From Acephala macrosclerotiorum (lineage: Eukaryota; Ascomycota; Leotiomycetes; Helotiales; Mollisiaceae), in the NCBI GenBank assembly GCA_014904845.1, contig MU119604.1:1-39200 (forward strand): DNA of 39,200 nt. Reading direction: 5' to 3'. Positions 9,239 through 18,687 of the stretch are shown here, one piece after another (positions within the stretch are counted from its first letter, which is position 1; the number at the start of each line of letters is the position of its first letter). Both the position numbers and the translations under genes were made by a program. A model generated the notes under the pieces. The model was given only the letters and a program-made list of their open reading frames with translations, was not told the DNA's origin and made no database searches.

Positions 9239-9912
9239 CTATAGTAGCATTGTTTGAAGGAAATCCAAACCTGCGTCATTAAAACACCAGGCAAGATGCC
9301 CAAGCCCTTCTTCCAAGCAGTAACCTCCATTAATTATCTTTTGCAATCTTTCAAAAAGATAGTTCAACGCATACTTGGGACTTCCACCTGTTTGAAGGAA
9401 GATTTTAGCATCCTCATTTTTCCCACACCAGGAATAAAGAATTTCCCTTTCAAGTACAGACGAAGAGGGCAACCTCCCCTCATTCAAACAGCGTAATATA
9501 CACCCAAAAACTTGAAGATAACCATTCATTACTTGGATGTTTTTCTTCATTTCTCTTTTAACTGCTGGGGGAATATGATGCAGATCATCAAAAATGTCAA
9601 TGTCCAAAACTTCTGCTGATAAAGTTCGCGATCCGATCTCAGCTCCGTCAAAGAGTGTAAGGGTTCTTGGTAGCTGAGTTTCGTACGTAGATGCGAGGCC
9701 TAAGAATTAAAATTGATCTCTGGAATTTGGGAGTACTCACGCGATAAAAGCCACGAAACTCTAGGTGAGAGAAAACCACCAACACATTTTCCACATGTAC
9801 ACTTTATTTGCGGCGCCAGTGCTGATGAATCTCCCGTGGAAGGCAGATTCAGAAAGTGACGTTTGGAAACTTTCTTCGTTGTAAATTGCTCTAAAAGCTG
9901 CCTTGCGTCCAT
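9239..9912 (-). CDS. ankyrin-protein C-terminal module without ankyrin repeats
   Basis: Exons 9912-9741 and 9699-9239 give 210 aa. The 41-nt intron (9700-9740) has GTGAGT and TTAG ends and joins the frames in phase 1. The sequence matches the conserved tail seen after ankyrin repeats in many fungal proteins: DARQLLEQFTTKKVSKRHF, then a Cys cluster CTCGKCVGGFLSPRV, a linker, HHIPPAVKREMKKN, and a C-terminal helical part with FLQTGGSPKYALNYLFE. No ankyrin repeat is found upstream on this strand; an in-frame TAG lies nine codons before the ATG, and the next 200 bases upstream are not ankyrin-like. It is therefore either a stand-alone short gene or the 3' remnant of a larger one. The CTCGKC cluster may bind a metal. 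Confidence 0.6.
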
Positions 9913-10466
9913 CTTGTCACCCTGAAGTGATTGCCGCTAGAAGTGAAGGTTTGAAGCAACATGCGTATCCTGAAGTTTCCTAGGGACGTGTCAACTGATA
10001 TCTGGAGTGGCAATGTAACATGTACCCTTCTCAGCCTCCCTATCTTTCAATCTTCCAAGAATGATTCGTTTCTTTGCTTACTGGTTCGAACGAACAGACG
10101 TTTCGGTGATCCCCCTTGCCGCTGTTCCCTGTTTTCGGTAAGCGCCCGGCCTCCACCCTTTTTTTTTTTTTTTTTTTTTGGCTTAATTCCTCGATTCCTC
10201 GAATTCTTGTTTTCTCGAATTCTTGTTTTCTCGAATCATGGTTTTCTCTCCTCGTTTCCTTGAATCCTTCTTGTCGTGATCATAATTTACAACTCAAACA
10301 TTCTCACGATTTGGCCAGATGAATAACACTTAATCCACTTTCTTCAGAAAGAGAAAAAAGAGAATGGGCTGGAGCGGCCCATTTGAATCTAGTGCTACTC
10401 CTACGGATGAAGGCTTTTATTCTCACCCATCTATCCTGCTCTTAGCTATTGCACAAATTCACCAGA
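9913..10466. other. intergenic with long poly-T run and short TC repeats
   Basis: Contains an uninterrupted run of about 20 T starting near 10160, followed by tandem copies of a TCTCGAATTCTTGTTT-type word (about 10195-10240). Plus-strand ORFs here are Phe/Ser-rich by-products of this composition. Confidence 0.6.
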
Positions 10467-10802
10467 ATGGGGCAAAACCTCTCTAGCAACTACTCGAAAA
10501 CCATCGTTGATACCGCCCAGGACGTGATCACTCCCCCGTACATTCGAAATGGCAAGATCCTCGCGCTCCTCTGGCTGGGCTCTGCGTATGCAATGGCCAT
10601 GATTTGGTCGACCACCTTATTATATGATCGCTGGGTCGGTCCACAAGGGAGGAGGGCAGTGGGATTTAGAGGAGTGTTGGCGGCAATACTTTTGAGTAGT
10701 GCATGGCCAGCGGTTCTCTTGTATCTGGTCACGACAAGAACAGAAATACAGGGCATGGGACGAGGCAGAAGTGAACAGGTCGAATTAAGTCACTTGGCAT
10801 AG
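10467..10802 (+). CDS. small two-helix membrane protein with N-myristoylation motif
   Basis: Single-exon ORF of 111 aa from ATG 10467; upstream in-frame codons have no other ATG. The N-terminus MGQNLSSNYSK fits the N-myristoylation consensus (Gly2, Ser6). Two hydrophobic segments follow: ILALLWLGSAYAMAMIWSTT (about 31-52) and a second at about 69-90 (GVLAAILLSSAWPAVLLYLV). They are separated by a short basic loop with RWVGPQGRRA. The C-terminus is polar. The function is unknown; a small endomembrane or plasma-membrane protein is likely. Confidence 0.6.
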   Translation: MGQNLSSNYSKTIVDTAQDVITPPYIRNGKILALLWLGSAYAMAMIWSTTLLYDRWVGPQGRRAVGFRGVLAAILLSSAWPAVLLYLVTTRTEIQGMGRGRSEQVELSHLA

Positions 10803-10895
10803 CAAGATTGGCATGCTCCCAGCCATTACTAATCTATTTACTTACATACTTGTTAGAAGAGACAGAGCTTCATGATTGTTACAATGTATAGAGAT

Positions 10896-11833
10896 CAGCG
10901 TGATCAAAAAAAATCAAATTAATCAATTATAATCTAGATTAATTTGATTAAATTAGATTAAAATTTGATTAACAAAAATTCAAAAACATTTGATTAGATT
11001 AATGATTATAATTAATTATAATCTAGATTAACTTTGATTAACCACGTAATAATATTGAAAAATAATGTTTTTTAAATACTTTTACAAATAATAAAGGCTT
11101 AATATTTCAAACTAAGTTACAATAAATAAAATACTAAACTTTTATAAAAAAAAAAGTTTATTATTAAATAAATAAATCATTTTCCATTTTTTTATAATTT
11201 TTTTTTAATATTATTATTATTTTCTTGAATAATTCTTCAATTTTTTAAACATATTACTAAAATAGAAAAAGACATTTCGAATAATTTAAAACAAGTTTCT
11301 AATAGAAAGTTTTTTCGTAATTTGAATAGTTGATTTATAAAAGAATTGATTGTATTAATTTAAAAAAAAAAAATCGAGAATATTTATTTAATTATATAAA
11401 AATCTCTTTTATTCTAATAGTATTTTCAGATTTCTATTAATTTATAATCATCTCTTGATCTTAAAGTATTAGAAATTAAAAGAATTAAAATTTTATATAA
11501 TTTATTTAATTTATAATAAAGTAGTAAAATATAGAAGATTCGAGAGAAAAAATTGGTTCGGAGATCGGCATCTCGCTTATAGCTCGGCTGTGGCGTGCGC
11601 GATACCAGTTCTATCTTAGCTCCGTAACTTCCGATTGGCCGAACCTTAATTTAGAGCCTCATTCGCTTCTTTAGACGAAAGCCGAATCTAGTCACGTGTT
11701 AATCGTGTTAATTAATTATAATCTAGATTAACTTGATTAGATTAGATTAGAATTAGAGTAATACTATATTTCCTTTGATTAAATTTAGATTAAGAGCAGT
11801 TAATCTAATTTAATTTAATTATTTAATACGCTG
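10896..11833. mobile_element. decayed hAT-like non-autonomous element
   Basis: The ends are inverted: CAGCGTGATCAAAAAAAATC on the left and, read inward from the right, CAGCGTATTAAATAATTAAA. They are flanked by 8-bp sequences ATAGAGAT (10888-10895) and ATGGGGAT (11834-11841), which match at 6 of 8 positions; both differences are A/G transitions. CAG-type ends with an 8-bp target duplication are the hAT signature. The subterminal word TAATTATAATCTAGATTAA occurs near both ends (about 10928, 11015 and 11714), like hAT transposase-binding repeats. The interior is very AT-rich except for about 11550-11710 and has no ORF. Confidence 0.55.
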
Positions 11834-11962
11834 ATGGGGATAAATCACGCAAAAATACTGTTGGAAACGAGTTTCTCTCATCGATTGGAGGTTTTGATAT
11901 TCATCTCAAAGGCTCAAAGCTTATAATTACAATAAAAACACAATATGAGACGTTCAACGTCT

Positions 11963-13097
11963 TCAAACAGGAGCGTGTAACAAGATAGGCCCGCATAATT
12001 CCCCATCCAAAGCAATAGTAGCCCCAGATTTCAAAGTTCCAAGTCGTAGCAGTAGTGTGTCCCATGAACCACGTTTCAAGGTAGAGCAATTGACCGCAAA
12101 GTGAGTGAGTGTCTCCTGGTGATTGCTTACAATAGTGAATATCTCCTGTTCCGATGCCGACACATCCGTCAAGTGGAGGACACTCAATCTTTGCCAGCAG
12201 ATCTCCACGATAATGTCCAGAAGGGAAGATGCCCATCCTTGAAAGTTAAGTGAAAGTTCAAGGAGATTGGGGAATGTTAAGTGAAAGTTCAAGGAGATTG
12301 GGGAATGCTAAGAGAAATTTCCGAGCAATATCATGATCCTGACTAGTCCCAAACGATTCGATTTGTAAGACCTCAATGCTTTGGAATTGACAATGGAGCG
12401 GGCTACCAAGTATAGCTGTATTAAAGAGGCCGGTGATGCTCAAAGTTTTGACATTTTGAAATTGGTTGTTGAAAGCGAGGAGAAACTTTTGGAGACTTGG
12501 AGTTACTTCATAGTTGATCTTTGGACCCATCCATATTTTCTTTGCCAATTTATGTAATTGGGGTTTGTGCGGTGGGTTCCATGCGCAAGTCTCCACGCTA
12601 CCGATGTCTACCCATTGGAGATTGGGAAGACAAGACAAGATGTTGAAGATCTCGGCCACATCATCATAATATCTTCGTGAGAGTTCTTGTTCTCTAAATT
12701 TCGAGTACTCTTCAAACGCCTTCTCTGCAGCGGTGTCGTTGGTAGAATGAAGCCTTGTTGCATTTGATCTATCGTTGCCACGGAAAAGCAGTGGGTGTCG
12801 GGCCCAATCTCTTCTTGAGAAGCATATCGGCCAGGTCCCGTAAAGAAATGTAATTTTCCTCGTATTCTTCGCTATGTCAGAGCAGAGTAGAAGGGCTTTG
12901 AATCTCTCAATACATTCGACGGTGTCAAGAACTGATAGCCCATTCTGGGGAATGAGAGATAGCCCAGCGCTGGCACATTGCCGACTAACGAGACGAAAGT
13001 TCTTAAGGTCTTTGATATGAAGTCGCGATGCAATAGCAATAAGAATCTCCGTAGGAACCTCCATACCGGGGCAAGTAATCAAAACTCTAAACAGCAT
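11963..13097 (-). pseudogene. F-box protein gene disrupted by a 31-bp tandem duplication
   Basis: The first ORF (13097-12258, 279 aa) begins with an F-box (EVPTEILIAIASRLHIKDLK, then NFRLVSRQCASAG) at about residues 12-45, followed by an LRR-like region typical of fungal F-box proteins (LPNLQWVDIG, NVKTLSITGLF, IEVLQIESFG). At about 12250-12310 a 31-bp unit (TAAGTGAAAGTTCAAGGAGA...) is present twice in tandem. Because 31 is not a multiple of 3, the frame breaks directly after AFPNLLELSLN and ends at IPQSP-stop. The same words resume in the second ORF (12292-11963) as FPNLLELSLNFQGWASSLLD and run on for about 100 residues with LRR-like content. Without one copy the two parts form one continuous frame. 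F-box proteins are substrate adaptors of SCF ubiquitin ligases. The true start may be the internal ATG at 13064. Confidence 0.8.
12246..12307. repeat. 31-bp perfect-type tandem duplication
   Basis: Two adjacent copies of a 31-bp unit differing at most at the junction base (GGGAATGT/TAAG versus GGGAATGC/TAAG). It lies in the F-box gene and causes its frameshift. No GT..AG pair inside the unit could remove it as an intron. Confidence 0.9.
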
Positions 13098-13474
13098 TGG
13101 TTTCTGTTGGTTTCATATATAACACAGAGCGGAAATTGAGAGGACATGTCCATACTATCAGTATTTTTATATTTCAGAATTTAGAATGCGAAGATTCCCG
13201 AAAGAAGCATTCACAGTTTAGGGTTAGTGGCGCAACGCAGCCCGGGCCGAGCCGCGTCCCGCCTTTTCGGCATTAAGGGGGTACGGCCATCATTGGTTGC
13301 TTGTGGCATCTTGGTTTGGGTATCATAGGGCGCTTTCGTGATGAGAGCAAGGATTCACGATCACGAAAAATGACAGCAATCAAGACTAGGTTTTGCAAAC
13401 GTCATTTGATTGTTCACATCAATCGCATTTTAATCTAATCTGACTTGGTCCCGAACAGAGAATGTTGCTCAAAC
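13098..13474. other. intergenic between F-box and DUF3435 genes
   Basis: Promoter side of the F-box gene and 3' flank of the DUF3435 gene. Contains a short GC-rich patch (about 13235-13290). No ORF or repeat with support. Confidence 0.45.
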
Positions 13475-15915
13475 TCACGAACATTCCATGACTTCCGGTA
13501 TCGTGTATTCATTGAATATTCGGGATTGAATATTCTTGGGACGCTTCAACATGGACTCCAAGTCTTCATGCAACAGCGACATCAAGTTGGTCTTCGAACT
13601 ACCCCTGTGGGCAGTGCAAATTTGGTTGTTACAAACCTTCAGTCTTGTTTTCCGTACTCTATGCTCCGCTTTCCAATGGTCTATAAGCAATTTCTTGGAA
13701 ATGCATGGTCTGAAATGCTTGATGCAGTCCATATAAGGGCAAGGTGGCGCCGCCTGCAGCGCACTTGTCGGGCCGGTCTCAGGTAGGTTGTCCGCCTCTG
13801 GTGAAATATCATCTTCTCGTGATCTGGAGAATGTCTCGGTGTCCTTCAGATCAATTATGGTCTGATATTTCGTTGGTGATTCCATGAGAGATGATAAACC
13901 TCCCTTGATTTTACCCAGTCCCAAATGGACCCCACATGCCCCTACACCGCACTTTCTGCAAGTTTCATCTTCCGATGCAGTGTTGTTCTCAGCAGTGTCA
14001 TATTCTATGACAGTGTCGACCTCTGATCTTCGCGGTTTCGGAATCCGGGAAATGCACATTGTGCGGATAGCATTTAGCAACATCGAGTGACGAGTATGTG
14101 GAGGGGTAGTAGGCGACTTGTACATCAGTTCAACAACCAGCGCTCTACATGGGTGAAGCTCCTCGTTGCATTCAAGCTCATATGGTCCGACTGGTTCATC
14201 GACGACCAAAGACCCCTCGTTCTGGAAATATTGTGCCCGAAGTTTGTCCAGAGCTGCATCTCTAAGTCTTTGTCTTGTATTGTCCAGCTTGCATTTTGCA
14301 GTTTTGTAAGTTTCTGTAGTGGTGGTCATTTGGACTTGCCGTACAAGCTCATCGACTTCCGGGGTTCGCACCACAGCATCGTGGAGCTCTGCTGGGAGGC
14401 GTCTGGGAGCCCCACGGCGCAGATTGTTTGAGACTCGAAGGCGCTGCAGTTTTCTGATCTCTGAAGTATGCATAGGCTGTCTCTTGAACAGGGATTGAAC
14501 ATCAACTCCAGAGATAGTACTGGCATAGTATTTTTGGAACACAGTTGGCGTCTTCTGCCCCAAAATCTTGCCAGCCTGGGCGGGAGTAGTAGTAGCTGTG
14601 GATGTTAGTCGGATCAGGAAAGTGAAAAAAGGGGATAATTAGGACACGAACCATAAATCAAGTTTGCACATTCTCGTCTGATTGCATATGATGTTGCAGG
14701 CTTTTCATAACCCATGCGAAATCCAATACCGATGATCTGTTTGTGACAACTCGCGTATGTCCATGCCTTCGTCTGCCGATCCTCATGTCCGGCGGTGCGA
14801 AGGACAGCAGTGCTCTTCACCGAATCTTTTAACTTGAGCTCAAGGATATCACTGCGTATAGGTTCGTCACAGTACCGGACTGCCGCTCCCATGTCGCAGA
14901 AGGCGTCGTCCGCCAAAGCCATACCGAAGGCGAGTATTACAGGGCAGAGGTGAGGAATGATCGCATCTTCCCTCAATTTAAGAACCACATGTCCACTAAT
15001 CGTGATTGAGCTACCAATAAAAGCCTGAAAATGACGCAGAACTTACTTTTCGCTGTCATCGAATCGCTTTCCTTTCATGAGCCCGAAATCAACCATCAAT
15101 ATTTTGGTAGGTGGGCCCCCATCTGGATCTTTTTCGAGGAAGAATTGTAGGTCCTGCGAACCATCAGACTTCGGGTACAGTACTAGAAAGGCAGGTGAGC
15201 ATACTTTGTATGTTAGGGCCTCGTTGCTATTCCGATAGCCATCCGAGACAACGACACACCCGGGACGTGCCGCTGTAAAGGTAAGGAGAAGTATATAGAA
15301 TGCAATTTGCACCCTTGTTCTCTCGTAATTGTACCAGCGATCATCCTCAGCCCAGAGGAAGTGAAGATACTCCTCTATATCTTCACAGCTTGCAAGTGGT
15401 TTGGGTCGAGACTTATTACTGAGGTTGTACATCGCTTTCAATTCGATATTGAGGAACTGTACCATGTTTAAACATCAATAGTTCCTTACTTCAGGACAGG
15501 TGCCTACATTGACCAATTGATGGCACATGGCCGTAGGAATTTCAACCCCATACTTGCTCTGAAGACCATTCTTCAAACGCCACACGTAATTCCCTAGAGA
15601 TTGTAGCCCTAGACGCTCTCCCAATAATCCAGGCCGCTCAGCGACCAAGTTCTCAAAAAAAGCTCGTAGATTGTCGAAATCAGGTTGGAGATTTGGTTCC
15701 CCGATGGCAGTCTTGTATCTGCCTTTGTGTTAGCCCAATGTTAATTCATTGTGCGTATGAACTTACTCGTCCCAAAAGCTAGTCACCAGGGCATTATTAG
15801 ACTTCGTTGGAGGTGCATTGAATTTGTCGGCTGGCTTCATGGACTTGACTTGAGCTGCTCTTGCCCTCAACTCCTCCTGGCTGCGTCGGACTATCTTTGG
15901 GCGAAATTTGGCCAT
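13475..15915 (-). CDS. DUF3435 (FluG-domain) tyrosine recombinase, Starship captain-like
   Basis: Exons 15915-15767, 15718-15508, 15456-15047, 14995-14652 and 14595-13475 give 744 aa. All four introns (48-56 nt) have GT..AG ends, mostly with CTAAC branches, and every phase agrees, so the frame is uninterrupted. The order is as in fungal DUF3435 proteins: N-terminal helices; FYILLLTFTAARPGC with the first catalytic Arg (R184); a region with MKGKR; LADDAF; YAIRRECANL with the second Arg box (R363); then ILGQKTPTVFQKYYAS with the candidate nucleophile Tyr394/395. The C-terminal half includes CRKCGVGACG and a C2H2-like CPYMDC..H..H segment. DUF3435 proteins include the captains that move Starship elements. 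The family's GH before the Tyr is GQ here (Q385). Start choice: MAKFRPKIVRRSQEELRARA is a typical basic N-terminus. Confidence 0.85.
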
Positions 15916-16272
15916 AGCGAAATTTGTTTACCAGCAGATCAACGCCCTAGACTAGCTAGGGCCATGTTGTTTTTGATGAGTGCGTCTGGGGCTCTCATTG
16001 TTCTGCACGTGACCTTGAAGCTCTCCCGCCCAGACCAGACTGAGAATCAAGAAAACCTTGCCACCAAGGATCAATAGTTCTAAGAAACCGAACAGGGGGC
16101 TTTGCTGGAGTCATCGGATTCCTGGATCTGCCAACATTAACACCATGGTGCATGCTCTGGGGGTCCGGAAGAGCTCGAGTCTGCAGCTTTAGAGATTGTA
16201 GACTTCTCGGAAGAGGGGCAGAGATGTTGGAATGCCGAATCAGTTCAGGCACCTTCTGGGGGGCTGAGTTGC
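15916..16272. other. upstream region of the DUF3435 gene
   Basis: No convincing gene. Overlapping ORFs on both strands are low quality. In Starships the element's 5' boundary normally lies within a short distance upstream of the captain start codon, so a boundary could be here or further right, but I cannot identify it from a single copy. Confidence 0.35.
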
Positions 16273-16354
16273 CGGGATGCTGGGATGCTGGAATGCTGGA
16301 ATGCTGGAATGCTGGAATGCTGGAATGCTGGAATGCTGGAATGCTGGAATGCTG
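16273..16354. repeat. octanucleotide microsatellite (TGGAATGC)n
   Basis: About ten tandem copies of an 8-bp unit, TGGAATGC on plus (GCATTCCA on minus), the first two varied as TGGGATGC. All plus-strand frames stay open through it, which creates spurious repetitive ORFs. Confidence 0.95.
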
Positions 16355-16511
16355 ATCCCCTCCAGATGCCAAGACGCTAGACGTCCCTGCATACACACCC
16401 ACAGAATTTCAATCCACACAATGGCAAGGCTGAGAAAGAAGGCTGGGCTCCTAAAGTTTCAGCCTTGTTACTGGACGCGAAACCACTATTCAGGGGGCTT
16501 CAGGGCTCGAG

Positions 16512-16549
16512 AGCCTGAAAGTTTAGCGACCTCACATATCTTTCAGGCT
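16512..16549. repeat. 10-bp perfect inverted repeat
   Basis: AGCCTGAAAG (16512-16521) and CTTTCAGGCT (16540-16549) can form a hairpin with an 18-nt loop. It is surrounded by further CTGAAAG/CTTTCAG words. Role unknown. Confidence 0.6.
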
Positions 16550-17089
16550 GCTTCAGTGATAGATTTTTAATGTTCCACCTCTTTGAAAGGCCCTAATCAT
16601 ATCTCTTGCGCTGATAATTTGGCTCGTTCATCATAAATTGAATAAATGGGAGGGAGAGTTTTGTGACAACTATGTGCACAACTCAATTTTAATTTATAGA
16701 ATTTATTCGAGGCTTTATATGTTTCTCGTTCTAACTACACTGCTCTCGGCTGAACCAATATCACGTGATCTACTCGAGAAACGGAGCAAAAAACCCCGAG
16801 AAAGTCCCAAATAGGAAAGAATCGAATGCCTGGTTAGTTTCTACCACTAAACCAACCACGCGTTTTTGCTTTGTTGAAACACGATGACTTATTTAAACTT
16901 ATGCACAAGTCTGAAAGAGCAATCTGTGTGTGTGGGAGCTTTAGCCAGTAGCGGTGTAGTTACCCGTTCCAGGCGAGACGATCCGGGATCCGGTGTTTGC
17001 TCGGTGTTCCCTTCACGTGCTTCAATCTCGAGCTTGTCTTTTCTTGCATTCATTTCGTTCTTTGAAAATCGGCTAACAATCCTTTCTAT

Positions 17090-17261
17090 AGTCCTCGTTG
17101 CTGGCCTCCCTCTAGATCAAAAGGTTGTACAATACGGTCCCTTCGTTCTCAACACCCAAGAAGAAGTATACCAAGCCTTGATGGACTACCAAACACATTC
17201 GAACGGATTCGAAAGAGCAAAGGGGTGGCAGAGTGAGATTGGAAAGAGCATGGTTCATTGA
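17090..17261 (+). pseudogene. pirin family protein, 3' exon only (5'-truncated remnant)
   Basis: Codons from about 17092 to the TGA at 17259-17261 encode the C-terminal end of a pirin: VLVAGLPLDQKVVQYGPFVL, then NTQEEVYQALMDYQ, NGFERAKGWQSEIG. The exon is preceded by an intact intron 3' end (GGCTAAC branch and CTATAG acceptor at about 17080-17089). Upstream to 16884 the frame stays open, but its translation has nothing in common with pirin, and no cupin N-lobe is found anywhere in the window. So roughly the first two hundred residues are missing. Pirins are cupin-fold, iron-containing nuclear or quercetinase-like proteins. Most likely a gene cut by an insertion or deletion breakpoint within about 16880-17050. 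Confidence 0.7.
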
Positions 17262-17774
17262 GTGGGGTGGTTGGCAGTATGATTGATGAGAAACGAGAAT
17301 TCATGAGGTTGATACCAGTGCTTTAGTGGCACGTGAGAAATAGAAATGTTTGCTTGCAAGATATCTGTCCCTAATCCCATTTTGAATTATTTGGTGCCTC
17401 GATATCGGATGTCTATTCTCAATTCCCATGAACTGATTAGTTAGTGTTTTGCCTTTCCGTTAAATCATTATCCCTTCGATCGATTTGTGCAGCGCCAGCC
17501 ACTCTCCTATTATGAGAGAGGTTCATAGTTATTAGCGGGTGTCATTAACAGTCACCTCAAATGTCTCAACTTGGACCCCAAAACCAGCAGGAAAAAGAAA
17601 TGTAAGGCGTATCTAGAAATCATTCCCAGGGTAGCGATGGCGCCGTTTGCCAGCGCATTGCCATCGGTACTCTATTCCCCGCGTTCCGGGCGCTTCAATT
17701 CGAGCCACCACGCCAGCGACCTTAATCGACAGCTCAACTCCTCTGCCAGCATCAGCAGCCCTTTTCCGTTTTTG
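17262..17774. other. intergenic, nothing recognised
   Basis: 3' flank of the pirin remnant and 3' flank of the minus-strand C2H2 fragment. The plus-strand frame at 17571-17948 is antisense to the zinc-finger exon and not supported. Confidence 0.45.
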
Positions 17775-18093
17775 TCATCTCCGCATCTTCAAGTGGCGAT
17801 TCAAGTTGTCCTTTCTATTGAACTTAATTGGACACTGGGGGCAGTTAAAGTAAATCTTCATGTGGACAGTCCGCCTATGAAATCTCATTGCAGTCGTGGA
17901 AGCGTACTTTCGGCTGCATATGTCGCAGATGGTAACCGCGATCGCTAGGCGGGCGTGCTGGGTAAAGAGAGGATCTGATGCACTCCAATCACGTAAAACT
18001 ATGTCTCGTTCATAGTCTGGTGCGAGATCAACGCCGGTACTCTCGCCTCCAGGTGTAGACAAGGTATTGGGCTGTGACTTCGATTCCTTGCTC
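17775..18093 (-). CDS. C2H2 zinc-finger fragment, 5' end unresolved
   Basis: Open frame from a likely splice acceptor (TTCAG at 18094-18098; a GTAAGC donor and CACTAAC branch lie further upstream) down to a TGA at 17775. It encodes one complete finger, CDICSRKYASTTAMRFHRRTVH (C-x2-C-x12-H-x4-H), and a second, CPQCPIKFNRKDNLNRHLKM, that stops before its last His. The N-terminal part is acidic. I cannot find a first exon with an ATG: the upstream frame meets a TAG, and a MITE-like insertion follows at 18234. It may be a truncated gene or an exon of a gene whose 5' part was displaced. Likely a DNA-binding protein in origin. Confidence 0.45.
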
Positions 18094-18233
18094 CTGAAGC
18101 TTAAGTTAGTGCGATATACTAGTGCAGATATAGTAACTGCGCTTACGTCCTCTAGTGCGGAACTGTTAAAACGTGGGCGGGCTCTCCCACTTCGGCCAAG
18201 AGCTGATTCATTTTATTGATTCGGTCCTGCTTA

Positions 18234-18604
18234 GGCTGCGCACGGGGGACCTATAGGGCGGAGTTTTAATATTTTTCCTTACTCGTGGTTCCCCCGTGGT
18301 TTGAAGCCATACTTTTCTTCCGCCCACGGCATCCCTATAAGGTTTTATAGGGCCCTGCGGTGTGCTAACCCTTGCATAAAGGTATAAAATGCATAGCATT
18401 TGCATAAAATCCGTATATTCTTATATACGTTTTATAAATATATTATACATTTATGTACTTATAGGGCCCCGTGGATCTCTACGGGGGAAGCACTCAAAAA
18501 GAATTCAACTTATAGGGACTCTGAAATAAAAACTCCGTTTAAACCTACCCTATGGGGCGAGGCAAAATGGGATTTTGTCCCCTATGGTTTTTTCGCGAGC
18601 AGCC
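18234..18604. mobile_element. MITE-like element flanked by TA
   Basis: Left end GGCTGCGCACGGGGGACC and right end read inward GGCTGCTCGCGAAAAAACC are inverted repeats whose differences are mainly G-to-A. Both continue with (T)ATAGGG words, and further in with GGAGTTTT/AAAACTCC. The 371-bp unit is flanked by TA on both sides (18232-18233, 18605-18606), suggesting a Tc1/mariner-type target. The interior is AT-rich with repeated TATAGGG and GCATAAA words and no ORF. Confidence 0.5.
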
Positions 18605-18687
18605 TAGTCCTGCTTTGCGTATCTAAACCGAAATTCTGGATGGTCAAAAAAATAGCCCCGTAAGTCATCCTTCCCGGGTCTCTCTAT

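Noticed and set aside
10081..10110. GGTTCGAAC as a tRNA T-loop
   Set aside because: No acceptor, D-arm or anticodon stem can be fitted around it.
13215..13226. TTTAGGGTTAG resembling a telomere repeat
   Set aside because: Less than two units, no array, and the surrounding sequence is ordinary intergenic DNA.
15995..16570. ORFs containing repeated SSIPAFQH or WNAGMLEC
   Set aside because: Produced by the 8-bp microsatellite, which is open in several frames.
1..17000. Exact Starship boundaries
   Set aside because: No pair of target repeats can be named from one copy; only the captain-like gene itself is supported.
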